Part shown: piece after piece, positions 16,950 to 24,474 of the stretch
How positions within the stretch are numbered: position 1 is the first letter of the stretch
How the letters are laid out: every line of letters begins with the position of its first letter
Source of the DNA: Hartmannibacter diazotrophicus
Lineage (GTDB): Bacteria; Pseudomonadota; Alphaproteobacteria; Rhizobiales; Pleomorphomonadaceae
Assembly (NCBI RefSeq): GCF_900231165.1
Contig: NZ_LT960614.1
Span: forward strand, 2,850,550-2,914,549
Direction of reading: 5' to 3'
Length of the DNA stretch: 64,000 nt
Position numbers and translations under genes: made by a program
Notes under the pieces: model-generated
The model's input: only the letters and a program-made list of their open reading frames with translations
Database searches by the model: none
Told to the model about the DNA's origin: nothing

Positions 16950-17268
16950 GGGCTCGTTAATCTTTGGCTGCCATCTTGCCGGCGGCCGCAAGGCAACGAA
17001 TCGAAGCATGCATGCAAGCTGCAGCATGCCCATCGGTCACCGGCTCTCATCCGCACAATTGAAAACGACCGAATCGATAAAATTGTATCGATTTTCGGAA
17101 CGAGACCTTTATTTGCCTCCGCTAAGCTTCCCGTCGGCAAGGAATATTTGCCAAGGACTTTGAGGAAGACAGAGGCAGACCGCAACACGGCCCCGATGCG
17201 GGCCAATTCGTGCAAGCCACCGCTTTTCTCCAAGGTCCATCCCATGCTCTAGAAGAGAGGATGCAGAG
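16950..17268. other. Intergenic region upstream of the flaG-like gene
   Basis: About 320 bp without a supported gene. It holds an AT-rich dyad AATCGAT-N8-ATCGATT, flanked by CCG/CGG (17069-17098), a GCATGC pair (17006-17011 and 17024-17029), and GGCAA-N7-TTGCC near 17133-17149 that resembles the ftr-like palindrome with wider spacing. These are candidate operator sites for the following gene. Confidence 0.4.
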
Positions 17269-17703
17269 ATGGAACTCGGCAGCGTCAGACCGGTGATCGC
17301 CGGCGTGACCGTGCCGACCCCCCGGGACATTCAGCCCGACCGCAACGCCGTCGCGACAGAACTTTCCGCCCGGGAGGTTGTTACACAGGTCGAAGACACA
17401 GATCCCTCGAACGCTTATGACGAACGTCAGCAGGTCGGTGCGCCGACCGTCGCTTCGGCGTCGACGTCGCAAGGCAGCTCCGGGAACTCGAGAGGGTCCA
17501 ACTACGCCGAACGTCCAGTCGAGCGTACGGTCGTCGAGGACGATCGCACCAACGAACTCGTCTACAAGAAGATTGACTTGCAGTCCGGTAACGTCATTCA
17601 GCAGGTTCCCGAGGAATCGGTCCTGAGGATGCGCGCGATCATGCAGGCCTGGGGGGAGGCTCCCCCGTCCGCCAGTACCGCTGCCTTCGACCTGACTGCC
17701 TGA
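17269..17703 (+). CDS. FlaG-like flagellar protein
   Basis: 144 residues. The first ~85 are disordered and Ser/Gly/Ala rich; the C-terminal block ELVYKKIDLQSGNVIQQVPEESVLRMR matches the short FlaG domain (PF03646: VY.IVD..TGEVI.QIP.EE.L). FlaG proteins influence filament length or flagellin export in other bacteria. No signal peptide or membrane helix. It stands alone 500 bp upstream of the first flagellin gene, which supports a filament-related role. Confidence 0.75.
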   Translation: MELGSVRPVIAGVTVPTPRDIQPDRNAVATELSAREVVTQVEDTDPSNAYDERQQVGAPTVASASTSQGSSGNSRGSNYAERPVERTVVEDDRTNELVYKKIDLQSGNVIQQVPEESVLRMRAIMQAWGEAPPSASTAAFDLTA

Positions 17704-18161
17704 ACCGGACCAAATCCGGGACAGGCGGCCTCGCGAAGGCAGAGGTGGGACCGGGTTCCCCCGGATTTCGCCCACGGCCGAAGGCCTTGCGCATTTTCGC
17801 GGCCCGAGAGGGACGAAAATGCAATGGACCGCCGCAGAAATGCAGGACGGCAGGGTGCCGTTCGCCCACACAGCCAATGCCGGCAGGCCTCCCCTGCCCG
17901 ATCGTCCCTGGCTCGCTATGGCGCGCCGGGCCGTTGCCGCTGGCCGCACCAATTGCGGCATGACGCCTGCGGCAATATTTCCGCACCCAAAATTGGATAT
18001 AACCAAACATTAATTGCGATGCGTTTTGCAAATTTCATGGTTAACGCAGCGTGAATAAAATAATTATTTACCACGTACAAGCTTAATTGCCATTTACTTA
18101 TTCAATTTACGTCTTGTAATTCTTTCCCGCCCTAAGTTGCGACACCGACCAGAAGGTTGGA
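17704..18161. other. Long intergenic region before the first flagellin gene
   Basis: No gene seen. A 9-bp inverted repeat GCATTTTCG/CGAAAATGC (17791-17799, 17814-17822) may mark the end of the flaG-like transcript. The 3' half is AT-rich and includes ATGGTTAA (18038-18045; TTAACCAT on the minus strand) and TTAACG-N5-TGAA (18042-18056), a CtrA-like box. Promoter elements for the flagellin probably lie between 18040 and 18150 but I could not assign a -35/-10 pair. Confidence 0.5.
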
Positions 18162-18179
18162 GCACTCAAGAATGAGTGC
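18162..18179 (+). ncRNA. Leader hairpin of flagellin 1 mRNA
   Basis: GCACTC-AAGAAT-GAGTGC: a 6-bp stem with a purine-rich loop ending 30 nt before the flagellin start codon. The other two flagellin genes have a hairpin of the same size and place but different stem sequence, which points to a selected RNA structure. FlbT, encoded downstream, acts on flagellin leaders in Caulobacter. Confidence 0.6.
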
Positions 18180-18209
18180 AGTGTGCGTAACCAGAAAGGC
18201 ATTACGACG

Positions 18210-19688
18210 ATGGGTGAAATCACTCTTTCGGCAGGCGTCCGCCAGAACCTGAACACTCTGCAGCAGACGGCTGATCTTCTGTCGAAGACCCAGAACAAGC
18301 TGGCCACCGGCAACAAGGTCACTTCCGCCCTCGACAACCCCAGCTCCTACTTCACCGCTTCCGGCCTGAATGCCCGTGCTGACGACCTCTCCGGTCTGCA
18401 GGACGACATCGGCCAGTCGGTTCAGGTGCTGAAGGCTGCCGACCAGGGCATCACCTCCATCACCAAGCTCGTCCAGTCGGCCAAGGCGAAAGCCAGCCAG
18501 GCAGCCTCGACTTCCAGCCAGTACGAGCGCAAGCAGTATGCCGCGCAGTACAACGACATCCTGACGCAGATCGGCGATCTGGCGAAGGACTCCGGCTACA
18601 ACGGCAAGAACCTCCTCGCCGGCTCCGGCAACGACCTCTCCATCAAGTTCAACGAAGACGGCAGCTCCAAGCTTTCCGTTTCCGCCGTGGACTACACGGA
18701 CGTCGAAGGCGGTCTCGGCCTCACGGCCATTGCTGCCGGTTCGTCGGGCACGACCTCCTTCACGCTGCAGGGCGCGACGGCCACGATCACGGCCGAGTTC
18801 TCTGGCCTCAGCGCGAACGACCTGCTGTCGGATTCGACCGCCTTCGCCGCCGGCGACGTGCTGTCCTTCACCGACGGTGCCGCCACGCCGAGCTTCTCGC
18901 AGACCCTCACCGTCACCTCCACGACGACGGTTCAGGATCTGGTCGACTTCGTCGACAACCTGGATGGCGTGAACGCGACCTTCAATGAGGACAGCGATTC
19001 GCTCTCGATCGTCTCCAACGACAGCTTCGCCCTCGCCAACGACGGCGCTGGCGGTGGTGCGACGGGCGGTCTTGCAACGGCAACCGCTGCGGCGTTCACC
19101 AGCACCTCCACGCTGGTTTCGGCCGGTGGCTTCCAGAGCGGCGATACCCTCACCTTCACGGACGGCAACGGCTACGAAGTGGGTTCGCTGGAAATCGACA
19201 GCACCACGACCGCGGACGACCTGGTCGACAAGCTCAACGAGATCGACGGCGTCTCCGCCACGCTCTCTTCGGGCAAAATCAGTATCTCGTCGGCTGTGGA
19301 CCTGAACATCAAGTCCGACAACAGCGACTTCAACGTCTCCAGCTTCAGCTCTGCTGACGCCAGCGTTGGCGTTGCTCTCGACACGGAAGACTCGGGCTTT
19401 GCGACCGACAGCAACATCGACAGCGTTACCAACAAGGTGACGTCGGCGTTGTCCACGCTGCGGTCGCAGGCATCGGCCTTCGGTTCGAGCTTGTCGACGG
19501 TGGAAATCCGTCAGGACTTCAACAAGAACCTGATCACGACGCTGCAGGAAGGTGCCGGCAAGTTGACCCTTGCTGACACCAACGAGGAAGGCGCGAATCT
19601 TCTGGCACTTCAGACCCGCCAGTCGCTCGCCTCGACCTCGCTGTCGATCGCCTCGCAGGCTGATCAGCAGGTCCTGCGTCTGCTCTGA
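18210..19688 (+). CDS. fliC: Flagellin 1
   Basis: 492 residues from the ATG at 18210 (MGEITLSAGVRQNL); an upstream in-frame GTG at 18183 lies inside the leader. D0/D1 helices at both ends are typical: NTLQQTADLLSKTQNKLATGNKVTSALDNPSSYFTASGLNARADDL at the N-terminus and DTNEEGANLLALQTRQSLASTSLSIASQADQQVLRLL at the C-terminus. The middle holds two copies of a hook-IN-like module (FTDG....TTVQDLVDFVDNLDGV... and FTDG....TTADDLVDKLNEIDGV). Filament subunit exported by the type III flagellar system. Followed by a strong terminator. Confidence 0.96.
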   Translation: MGEITLSAGVRQNLNTLQQTADLLSKTQNKLATGNKVTSALDNPSSYFTASGLNARADDLSGLQDDIGQSVQVLKAADQGITSITKLVQSAKAKASQAASTSSQYERKQYAAQYNDILTQIGDLAKDSGYNGKNLLAGSGNDLSIKFNEDGSSKLSVSAVDYTDVEGGLGLTAIAAGSSGTTSFTLQGATATITAEFSGLSANDLLSDSTAFAAGDVLSFTDGAATPSFSQTLTVTSTTTVQDLVDFVDNLDGVNATFNEDSDSLSIVSNDSFALANDGAGGGATGGLATATAAAFTSTSTLVSAGGFQSGDTLTFTDGNGYEVGSLEIDSTTTADDLVDKLNEIDGVSATLSSGKISISSAVDLNIKSDNSDFNVSSFSSADASVGVALDTEDSGFATDSNIDSVTNKVTSALSTLRSQASAFGSSLSTVEIRQDFNKNLITTLQEGAGKLTLADTNEEGANLLALQTRQSLASTSLSIASQADQQVLRLL

Positions 19689-19716
19689 TCGGGCAGAACG
19701 AAAGCCTGGAAAAATG

Positions 19717-19746
19717 AAAGGGCGGAGCCTCGGCTCCGCCCTTTTT
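19717..19746 (+). terminator. Terminator of flagellin 1
   Basis: AAAGGGCGGAGCC/GGCTCCGCCCTTT stem with a CTCG-type loop followed by TTTTTC, 28 bp after the stop codon. A textbook rho-independent terminator, so flagellin 2 needs its own promoter. Confidence 0.93.
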
Positions 19747-19924
19747 CATTGCGCACTCGATGGATGCCGATGATGCCTTTCCCGCGGTCCGGCGGGCATC
19801 CACCGCGCCCCGTCGCCCAAGCCGGCCTTTTGCAGGCTCGGCATCCCGGCAAATCCGGCATCTTTAAAATCGGGCAGCCTGTCCGCCTGGCAAACTGCAA
19901 GTCTGAACGCGCATCCTGCTACGA

Positions 19925-19939
19925 TTAACGGCTTTTTAA
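19925..19939. promoter_or_regulatory. Perfect CtrA box upstream of flagellin 2
   Basis: TTAA-CGGCTTT-TTAA is an exact TTAA-N7-TTAA match, 70-84 bp before the flagellin 2 start. Related boxes precede flagellin 1 (18042-18056), flagellin 3 (21668-21682) and lie in the fliL/flgF gap (8218-8232). Confidence 0.6.
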
Positions 19940-19965
19940 GGTTAATTTTGCACTGTCGACCCACG

Positions 19966-19982
19966 CCGCTCAGGAAGAGCGG
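19966..19982 (+). ncRNA. Leader hairpin of flagellin 2 mRNA
   Basis: CCGCTC-AGGAA-GAGCGG, a 6-bp stem ending 26 nt before the start codon. Same position and size as the other flagellin leader hairpins, with compensating stem changes. Confidence 0.6.
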
Positions 19983-20008
19983 TTCAGTTCCCAGGATAGG
20001 GGTTAGAC

Positions 20009-21496
20009 ATGGGCGACATTACGCTTTCCGCGGCCGTGCGGCAGAATTTGCTGTCGTTGCAAGGTACGGCCGACTTGCTCTCCAAGACTCAGAACCGCCT
20101 TTCGACCGGCAATAAGGTCAATTCGGCACTCGACAATCCGAATTCCTTCTTCACGGCGTCCGGTCTCAACTCCCGCGCCGGCGACCTCAGCAACCTTCTG
20201 GACGATATCGGCCAGGGCATCGAAACCGTGAAGGCTGCCGATCAGGGCATCACCTCCATCACCAAGCTCGTTCAGTCGGCCAAGGCCAAGGCAACCCAGG
20301 CTGCCTCGACCTCCAGCCAGTACGAACGCAAGCAGTATGCCGAGCAGTACAACGAGTTGCTGAACCAGATCAGCGATTTGGCGAAGGATGCGGGCTACAA
20401 AGGCAAGAACCTTCTTGCCGGTGATGGCAACGATCTGAAGGTCAGCTTCAACGAGGACAACACCTCCAACCTGACCATCAGCGCCGTCGACTACACGGAC
20501 GTCGAAGGCACGCTGGGCCTCACGGCACTTGCCACGGGCGCTTCCGGCACGACGTCCTTCACGCTGCAGGGCGCTTCGGCCACGATCACGGCGGAACTCG
20601 CCGGTCTCGTCGCCAGCGATCTTCTGACCTCGTCCACGGCATTTGCTGCTGGCGACGTGCTGTCCTTCACGGACGGTGCCGCAACGCCGGCCTTCTCGAC
20701 GACGCTGACGATCACCTCCACCACGACGGTTCAGGACCTGGTCAACTTCGTCGACGGCCTCGATGGCGTCAACGCGACCTTCAACGAAGATTCGGACTCG
20801 CTTTCGATCGTCTCCAACGACACCTTCAACCTCGTCAACGACGGCGCGGGTGGCGGTGCCACGGGTACGCTGGCGACCGCGACGGTGGCCACGTTTGCCG
20901 CAACATCCGCGACCCTTGTCGGCGCGGGCGGCTTCCAGGCGGGTGATACCCTGTCCTTCACCGACGGTAACGGCTACGAACTCGGCTCGATCGAGATCGA
21001 CAGCGACACGACGGTCAAGGAACTGGTCAGCAAGCTGAACGATCTGGACGGCGTCTCGGCGCAGTTCAGCACCACGACCGGCAAGATCACGATCACATCC
21101 GCGGTGGACCTCAACATCACCTCGGACAACGACGACTTCAACGTCAGCGGCTTTGCCTCCGGTCAGGCGGGCGATGGCGTCGCGCTCAACGCCGACGACA
21201 GCGGCTTTGCCCAGGACACAGATATCGACTCCGTCCTGACAAAGCTGAATTCGGCTCTGGCGACGCTCAGGTCGCAGGCATCGAGCTTCGGTACCAACCT
21301 TTCGACGGTGCAGATCCGGCAGGACTTCACCAAGAACCTGATCAACACGCTCCAGGAAGGTGCTGGCCTGCTGACACTCGCCGACACCAACGAGGAAGGT
21401 GCGAACATTCTGGCGCTTCAGACCCGCCAGCAGCTCGGCACCACGTCCCTCTCCTTCGCCTCTCAGGCGGACCAGGCCGTGCTGCGTCTCTTCTGA
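20009..21496 (+). CDS. fliC: Flagellin 2
   Basis: 495 residues, MGDITLSAAVRQNLLSLQGTADLLSKTQNRLSTGNK..., closely related to flagellin 1 along its whole length, including two hook-IN-like modules in the variable domain and the C-terminal NEEGANILALQTRQQLGTTSLSFASQADQAVLRLF. GGGG lies 6-8 bp before the ATG (AGGGGTTAGAC). It has its own upstream regulatory sites and its own terminator, so it is an independent transcription unit. It arose by tandem duplication with flagellin 1, judged from the shared modules. Confidence 0.96.
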   Translation: MGDITLSAAVRQNLLSLQGTADLLSKTQNRLSTGNKVNSALDNPNSFFTASGLNSRAGDLSNLLDDIGQGIETVKAADQGITSITKLVQSAKAKATQAASTSSQYERKQYAEQYNELLNQISDLAKDAGYKGKNLLAGDGNDLKVSFNEDNTSNLTISAVDYTDVEGTLGLTALATGASGTTSFTLQGASATITAELAGLVASDLLTSSTAFAAGDVLSFTDGAATPAFSTTLTITSTTTVQDLVNFVDGLDGVNATFNEDSDSLSIVSNDTFNLVNDGAGGGATGTLATATVATFAATSATLVGAGGFQAGDTLSFTDGNGYELGSIEIDSDTTVKELVSKLNDLDGVSAQFSTTTGKITITSAVDLNITSDNDDFNVSGFASGQAGDGVALNADDSGFAQDTDIDSVLTKLNSALATLRSQASSFGTNLSTVQIRQDFTKNLINTLQEGAGLLTLADTNEEGANILALQTRQQLGTTSLSFASQADQAVLRLF

Positions 21497-21525
21497 TCGA
21501 GACGCGGACATCGAAGGACGAAAGC

Positions 21526-21557
21526 GATCGGCGGGGCCTGGCTCCGCCGATTTGTTT
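21526..21557 (+). terminator. Terminator of flagellin 2
   Basis: ATCGGCGG (21527-21534) pairs with CCGCCGAT (21544-21551), with inner GCC/GGC pairing, followed by TTTGTTT. 31 bp after the stop. Confidence 0.85.
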
Positions 21558-21623
21558 ATGTCTGCGTCACGCATTGAATCGAGGGCGCTCCGCCTTCGCG
21601 TGACAACAAATTGATACGCAACC

Positions 21624-21638
21624 CGGCAGAAATTGCCG
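21624..21638. promoter_or_regulatory. ftr-like palindrome upstream of flagellin 3
   Basis: CGGCAGAAATTGCCG, an exact CGGCA-N5-TGCCG copy about 100 bp before the flagellin 3 ATG. No canonical sigma-54 promoter was found between it and the gene, so it may act with another promoter type. Confidence 0.55.
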
Positions 21639-21667
21639 AGGGGATTGTCGACTCGCCGCAATTGGCG

Positions 21668-21682
21668 TTAACGTAAAGTTGA
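21668..21682. promoter_or_regulatory. CtrA-like box upstream of flagellin 3
   Basis: TTAA-CGTAAAG-TTGA differs from TTAA-N7-TTAA by one base. It ends 4 bp before the leader hairpin, so it would overlap the promoter if the hairpin is transcribed. Confidence 0.45.
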
Positions 21683-21686
21683 CGAG

Positions 21687-21704
21687 ACTCCGAAGGATCG
21701 GAGT
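21687..21704 (+). ncRNA. Leader hairpin of flagellin 3 mRNA
   Basis: ACTCCG-AAGGAT-CGGAGT, 6-bp stem ending 32 nt before the ATG at 21737. Loop AAGGAT resembles AGGAA and AAGAAT of the other two leaders. Confidence 0.6.
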
Positions 21705-21736
21705 TGACGACCAATTTGCAGAATGCGGCAGACACC

Positions 21737-22888
21737 ATGAGCGACATCGTCCTTTCGAACGCGGCCCGTGCAAGCCTTCTTTCCCTGACCCAGACGACAG
21801 AGCTGATGGGCAAGACGCAGGGAAAGCTGGCCACCGGAAAGAAGGTCAACTCCGCCCTCGACAATCCCAATTCCTTCTTCACGGCGCAGGGACTGAACAA
21901 CCGGGCGACGGACCTGACCAACCTGCTCGACGACATGGGTCAGAGCATCCAGACGCTCAAGGCGGCCGACCAGGGAATCTCGGCGATCACCAAGCTGATC
22001 GCCGCGGCCAAGGCCAAGGCCAACCAGGCCCTGCAGACATCCGATGCCTTCGATCGCTCGCAATATGCCCGGGAATACAACGATCTTCTGGACCAGATCG
22101 AGGGAATCGCCGGCGATTCCGGCTACAAGGGCAAGAATCTTCTCGGCGGCGGCGACAATGACCTCGTCGTCTATTTCAACGAGGACAACTCGAACAAGCT
22201 GAAGATCGGTGCGATCGACTATACCGACATCGCCACGACACTTGGTCTGGAGCCGGTCGAGGTCGGCAGCGCCGGCCTGCTGACAACGCCATTGTCGGCC
22301 AATTCCGCCGCCCTTCTGACGACGAGCCTCTTGACGGCCGACAGCGCGGACTTCGCAGCTGGCGACATCATCAGCTTCAAGGATGGCAACGGCGACGAGA
22401 TCTGGTCCTTCGAGGTGACGTCGGCAACGACGGTTTCCGACTTCGTCACCGAGGTGAACAGCAACCTCGACAGCGTCCAGGCCAGTTTCAAAGCCGGCGC
22501 GCTGACCTTCTCGGTCGCCGAGGACATCACCATTTCCGGCGGCCAGACCGCCGGCGCCTTCGCAAGCGCCACCGTCACGGCAGAGGAAAGCGACTGGCTG
22601 ACCGAAGCTGGCATCAACGACACGCTCAGTCATATCCAGAGCGCCATCGAATCGGTGCGGTTGCAGGCGTCTACCTTCGGCACCAATCTGACGATGCTGG
22701 AAAACCGCCAGGACTTCACCAAGAGCTTTGCCGCCACGCTGGAGGCGGGCGCGGACAAACTGGTGGTTGCGGACATGAACGAGGAAGGCGCCAACCTGCT
22801 GGCGCTGCAGACACGGCAGTCCCTCTCCACCACCGCCCTCTCCTTCGCCACTCAGGCGGAACAGGGCGTGCTTCGGCTCTTCGGCTAA
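21737..22888 (+). CDS. fliC: Flagellin 3 (shorter paralogue)
   Basis: 383 residues from the ATG at 21737 (MSDIVLSNAARASL). End domains match flagellins 1 and 2 (LTQTTELMGKTQGKLATGKKVNSALDNPNSFFTAQGLNNRATDL; NEEGANLLALQTRQSLSTTALSFATQAEQGVLRLFG). The variable domain is about 110 residues shorter and contains a single hook-IN-like module (AGDIISFKDGNGDEIWSF...TTVSDFVTEVN), so it lost, or never gained, the second copy. An in-frame ATG at 21704 lies inside the leader hairpin and is not a likely start. Confidence 0.95.
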   Translation: MSDIVLSNAARASLLSLTQTTELMGKTQGKLATGKKVNSALDNPNSFFTAQGLNNRATDLTNLLDDMGQSIQTLKAADQGISAITKLIAAAKAKANQALQTSDAFDRSQYAREYNDLLDQIEGIAGDSGYKGKNLLGGGDNDLVVYFNEDNSNKLKIGAIDYTDIATTLGLEPVEVGSAGLLTTPLSANSAALLTTSLLTADSADFAAGDIISFKDGNGDEIWSFEVTSATTVSDFVTEVNSNLDSVQASFKAGALTFSVAEDITISGGQTAGAFASATVTAEESDWLTEAGINDTLSHIQSAIESVRLQASTFGTNLTMLENRQDFTKSFAATLEAGADKLVVADMNEEGANLLALQTRQSLSTTALSFATQAEQGVLRLFG

Positions 22889-23372
22889 GGCGCTCCGGGA
22901 AGGGGCAACCCGTCATCGGCACTGGCGCGGCGAGCGAAAGCACGCCCGCGTCTTGGCGATTCGGAACCTGCGGCACACCGATTCATATCGAGCCAAAGGC
23001 AACTTCCACCGACTCAGGCAACGATCGGCCGCCGGAAGGCTCGGCGAATCGGAATTGCCGTTCGGAGAACCGGGGAATCGAAAATGCAGCCGCTCGGCGC
23101 CGGACCGAAGCACAAAGACCGGCGGCTGAAATGGGCCCTCCTCCATAGAAGACTCTCTTGCCGATCAGCAATGCCCGCCCGAAGTCCGGCATTTTCGCGC
23201 CGCACCTTGGTATTGTCGGCAAAAATGACGTGGAAGGCGGCGCTTTTTCCTGGCCGCCCATCGTGGTAAGTCTTGGGTTCTTGTAACTTGGCGCGCTGGC
23301 GGATCATCTCCATGAGGGAGACGTGGGTCGGCGATACACTAATGACGTGGCCCCAGTAAGGGAAAGCGGCGC
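22889..23372. other. Intergenic region between flagellin 3 and flbT
   Basis: 484 bp with no supported gene. It has several half sites of the CGGCA/TGCCG type (near 23041-23061 and 23197-23222) but no exact 15-bp copy and no sigma-54 match that I could find. No clear terminator for flagellin 3 was seen. Confidence 0.4.
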
Positions 23373-23810
23373 ATGGCCCTGAAAGTCGAACTCAAACCTG
23401 GCGAGCGCATCATTATCGGCGAGTCGCTGATCACCAACGACAGCCAGCGCACGCGACTGTATATCGAAGGCGATGCGCCAATCCTTCGCGAGAAAGACAT
23501 CCTTACCCCAGAGACTGCCAATACACCTGCAAAGAGAATTTACTTGGCCGTCCAAGTCATGTACCTGGCAAAGGAAATACAACAATTCCAGGAAGACTAT
23601 TTCACGCTCGTAAAAGACATTGTAGACGCTGCGCCGAGCACAATTCCATTTGTGACACGGATAAGTAATCATATATTAAATAATTCTCTGTACAAAGCTC
23701 TGAAAGAGGCACGGAGCCTCATCGACTACGAGAAGAAGCTGATTGGCCATGTACTCACAGGTAGCGCAAGCGTACCAGCGGACGAGCCAGGCGACGGCAA
23801 ATCCGCGTGA
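23373..23810 (+). CDS. flbT: Flagellin translation regulator FlbT
   Basis: 145 residues beginning MALKVELKPGERIIIGESLITND, the FlbT hallmark, with the helical second half PAKRIYLAVQVMYLAKEIQQFQEDYFTLVKDIVDAAPS. In Caulobacter FlbT binds the 5' leader of flagellin mRNA and promotes its decay when the hook is incomplete. The coding sequence from about 23520 to 23705 is strikingly AT-rich for this genome (ATA, TTA, AAT codons). The 3' end overlaps flaF by 62 bp. Confidence 0.95.
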   Translation: MALKVELKPGERIIIGESLITNDSQRTRLYIEGDAPILREKDILTPETANTPAKRIYLAVQVMYLAKEIQQFQEDYFTLVKDIVDAAPSTIPFVTRISNHILNNSLYKALKEARSLIDYEKKLIGHVLTGSASVPADEPGDGKSA

Positions 23811-24162
23811 ATTGGAATCCTCGCTCCTGATCAAGGCGGCGGCAAAGCTCCAGACAATCAAGGATACCTGGGAGAGCGTCGAGGAGCGTCAGCGCTCCGC
23901 GGAGCTGGACGAGGCTCTGACCTACAATCGGCGTCTGTGGACCATTCTCGTCACCTCGGCAACGAGCGAGGACAGCGCGCTTCCTCACGAGGTGAAGCAG
24001 AACATGGCCAATCTCGGCCTTTTCGTCTTCAATCACACGATGCGCACGATGATCCGTCCCGAAGCCGAAAGGCTCGACAGCCTCATCAACATCAACCGGC
24101 AGATCGCCGCGGGCCTGCGTGCAGCGCCGGCCGCCGCCGCGAGCGCCGGCCCGGCAACGTGA
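23749..24162 (+). CDS. flaF: Flagellin assembly/biosynthesis regulator FlaF
   Basis: 137 residues from the ATG at 23749 (MYSQVAQAYQ); an ATG two codons upstream is also possible. FlaF signature: RELESSLLIKAAAKLQTIKDTW...LDEALTYNRRLWTILVTSA...LPHEVKQNMANLGLFVFNHTM. In alphaproteobacteria FlaF promotes flagellin translation or secretion and opposes FlbT. It overlaps flbT by 62 bp in another frame, so the pair is translationally tied. Confidence 0.94.
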   Translation: MYSQVAQAYQRTSQATANPRELESSLLIKAAAKLQTIKDTWESVEERQRSAELDEALTYNRRLWTILVTSATSEDSALPHEVKQNMANLGLFVFNHTMRTMIRPEAERLDSLININRQIAAGLRAAPAAAASAGPAT

Positions 24163-24230
24163 TCGGGCCGCTGGCCAAGGCAATCCCCCCCTGCTTCGGC
24201 ATCCTGTCCACAGTGATGATGGAATCTGAA

Positions 24231-24265
24231 AAGGCCTGAACCGGCGATCCGGGTCAGGCCTTTTT
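24231..24265 (+). terminator. Terminator after flbT-flaF, possibly bidirectional
   Basis: AAGGCCTGA pairs with TCAGGCCTT around an ACC/GGG-closed loop; TTTTTC follows on the plus strand and TTTT on the minus strand, so it can also stop the convergent flgL transcript. The remaining bases to 24474 hold nothing I recognise. Confidence 0.88.
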
Positions 24266-24474
24266 CATTCGCGATGGAGGCGGCCGCAGAGGGCCTGACG
24301 CACGTCGCGCTGAACGCCGATCTCCCGGCATGTGCGCCCATTCCGAAGTGACAAAATCGCTCACAGTTCGGCGCCGGTCGCACCTGCGGACGGTGGACTG
24401 AGGTCTGCTTCGGTAGGACTAGGTTCGACGCATCGCCGCCGCGTTCATGCGGTCTCGCTTGAACGCATGATGCT

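Noticed and set aside
17006-17029. GCATGC repeats as a possible mobile-element end
   Set aside because: No transposase, target duplication or partner copy; a simple short repeat.
17199-17213. Possible sigma-54 promoter CGGGCCAATTCGTGC before the flaG-like gene
   Set aside because: GG and GC spacing fits, but the -24 and -12 boxes otherwise do not match; kept out of the feature list.
17951-17967. TGGC and TTGC near each other upstream of flagellin 1
   Set aside because: The spacing between GG and GC is 11 instead of 10, so it is not a canonical sigma-54 site.
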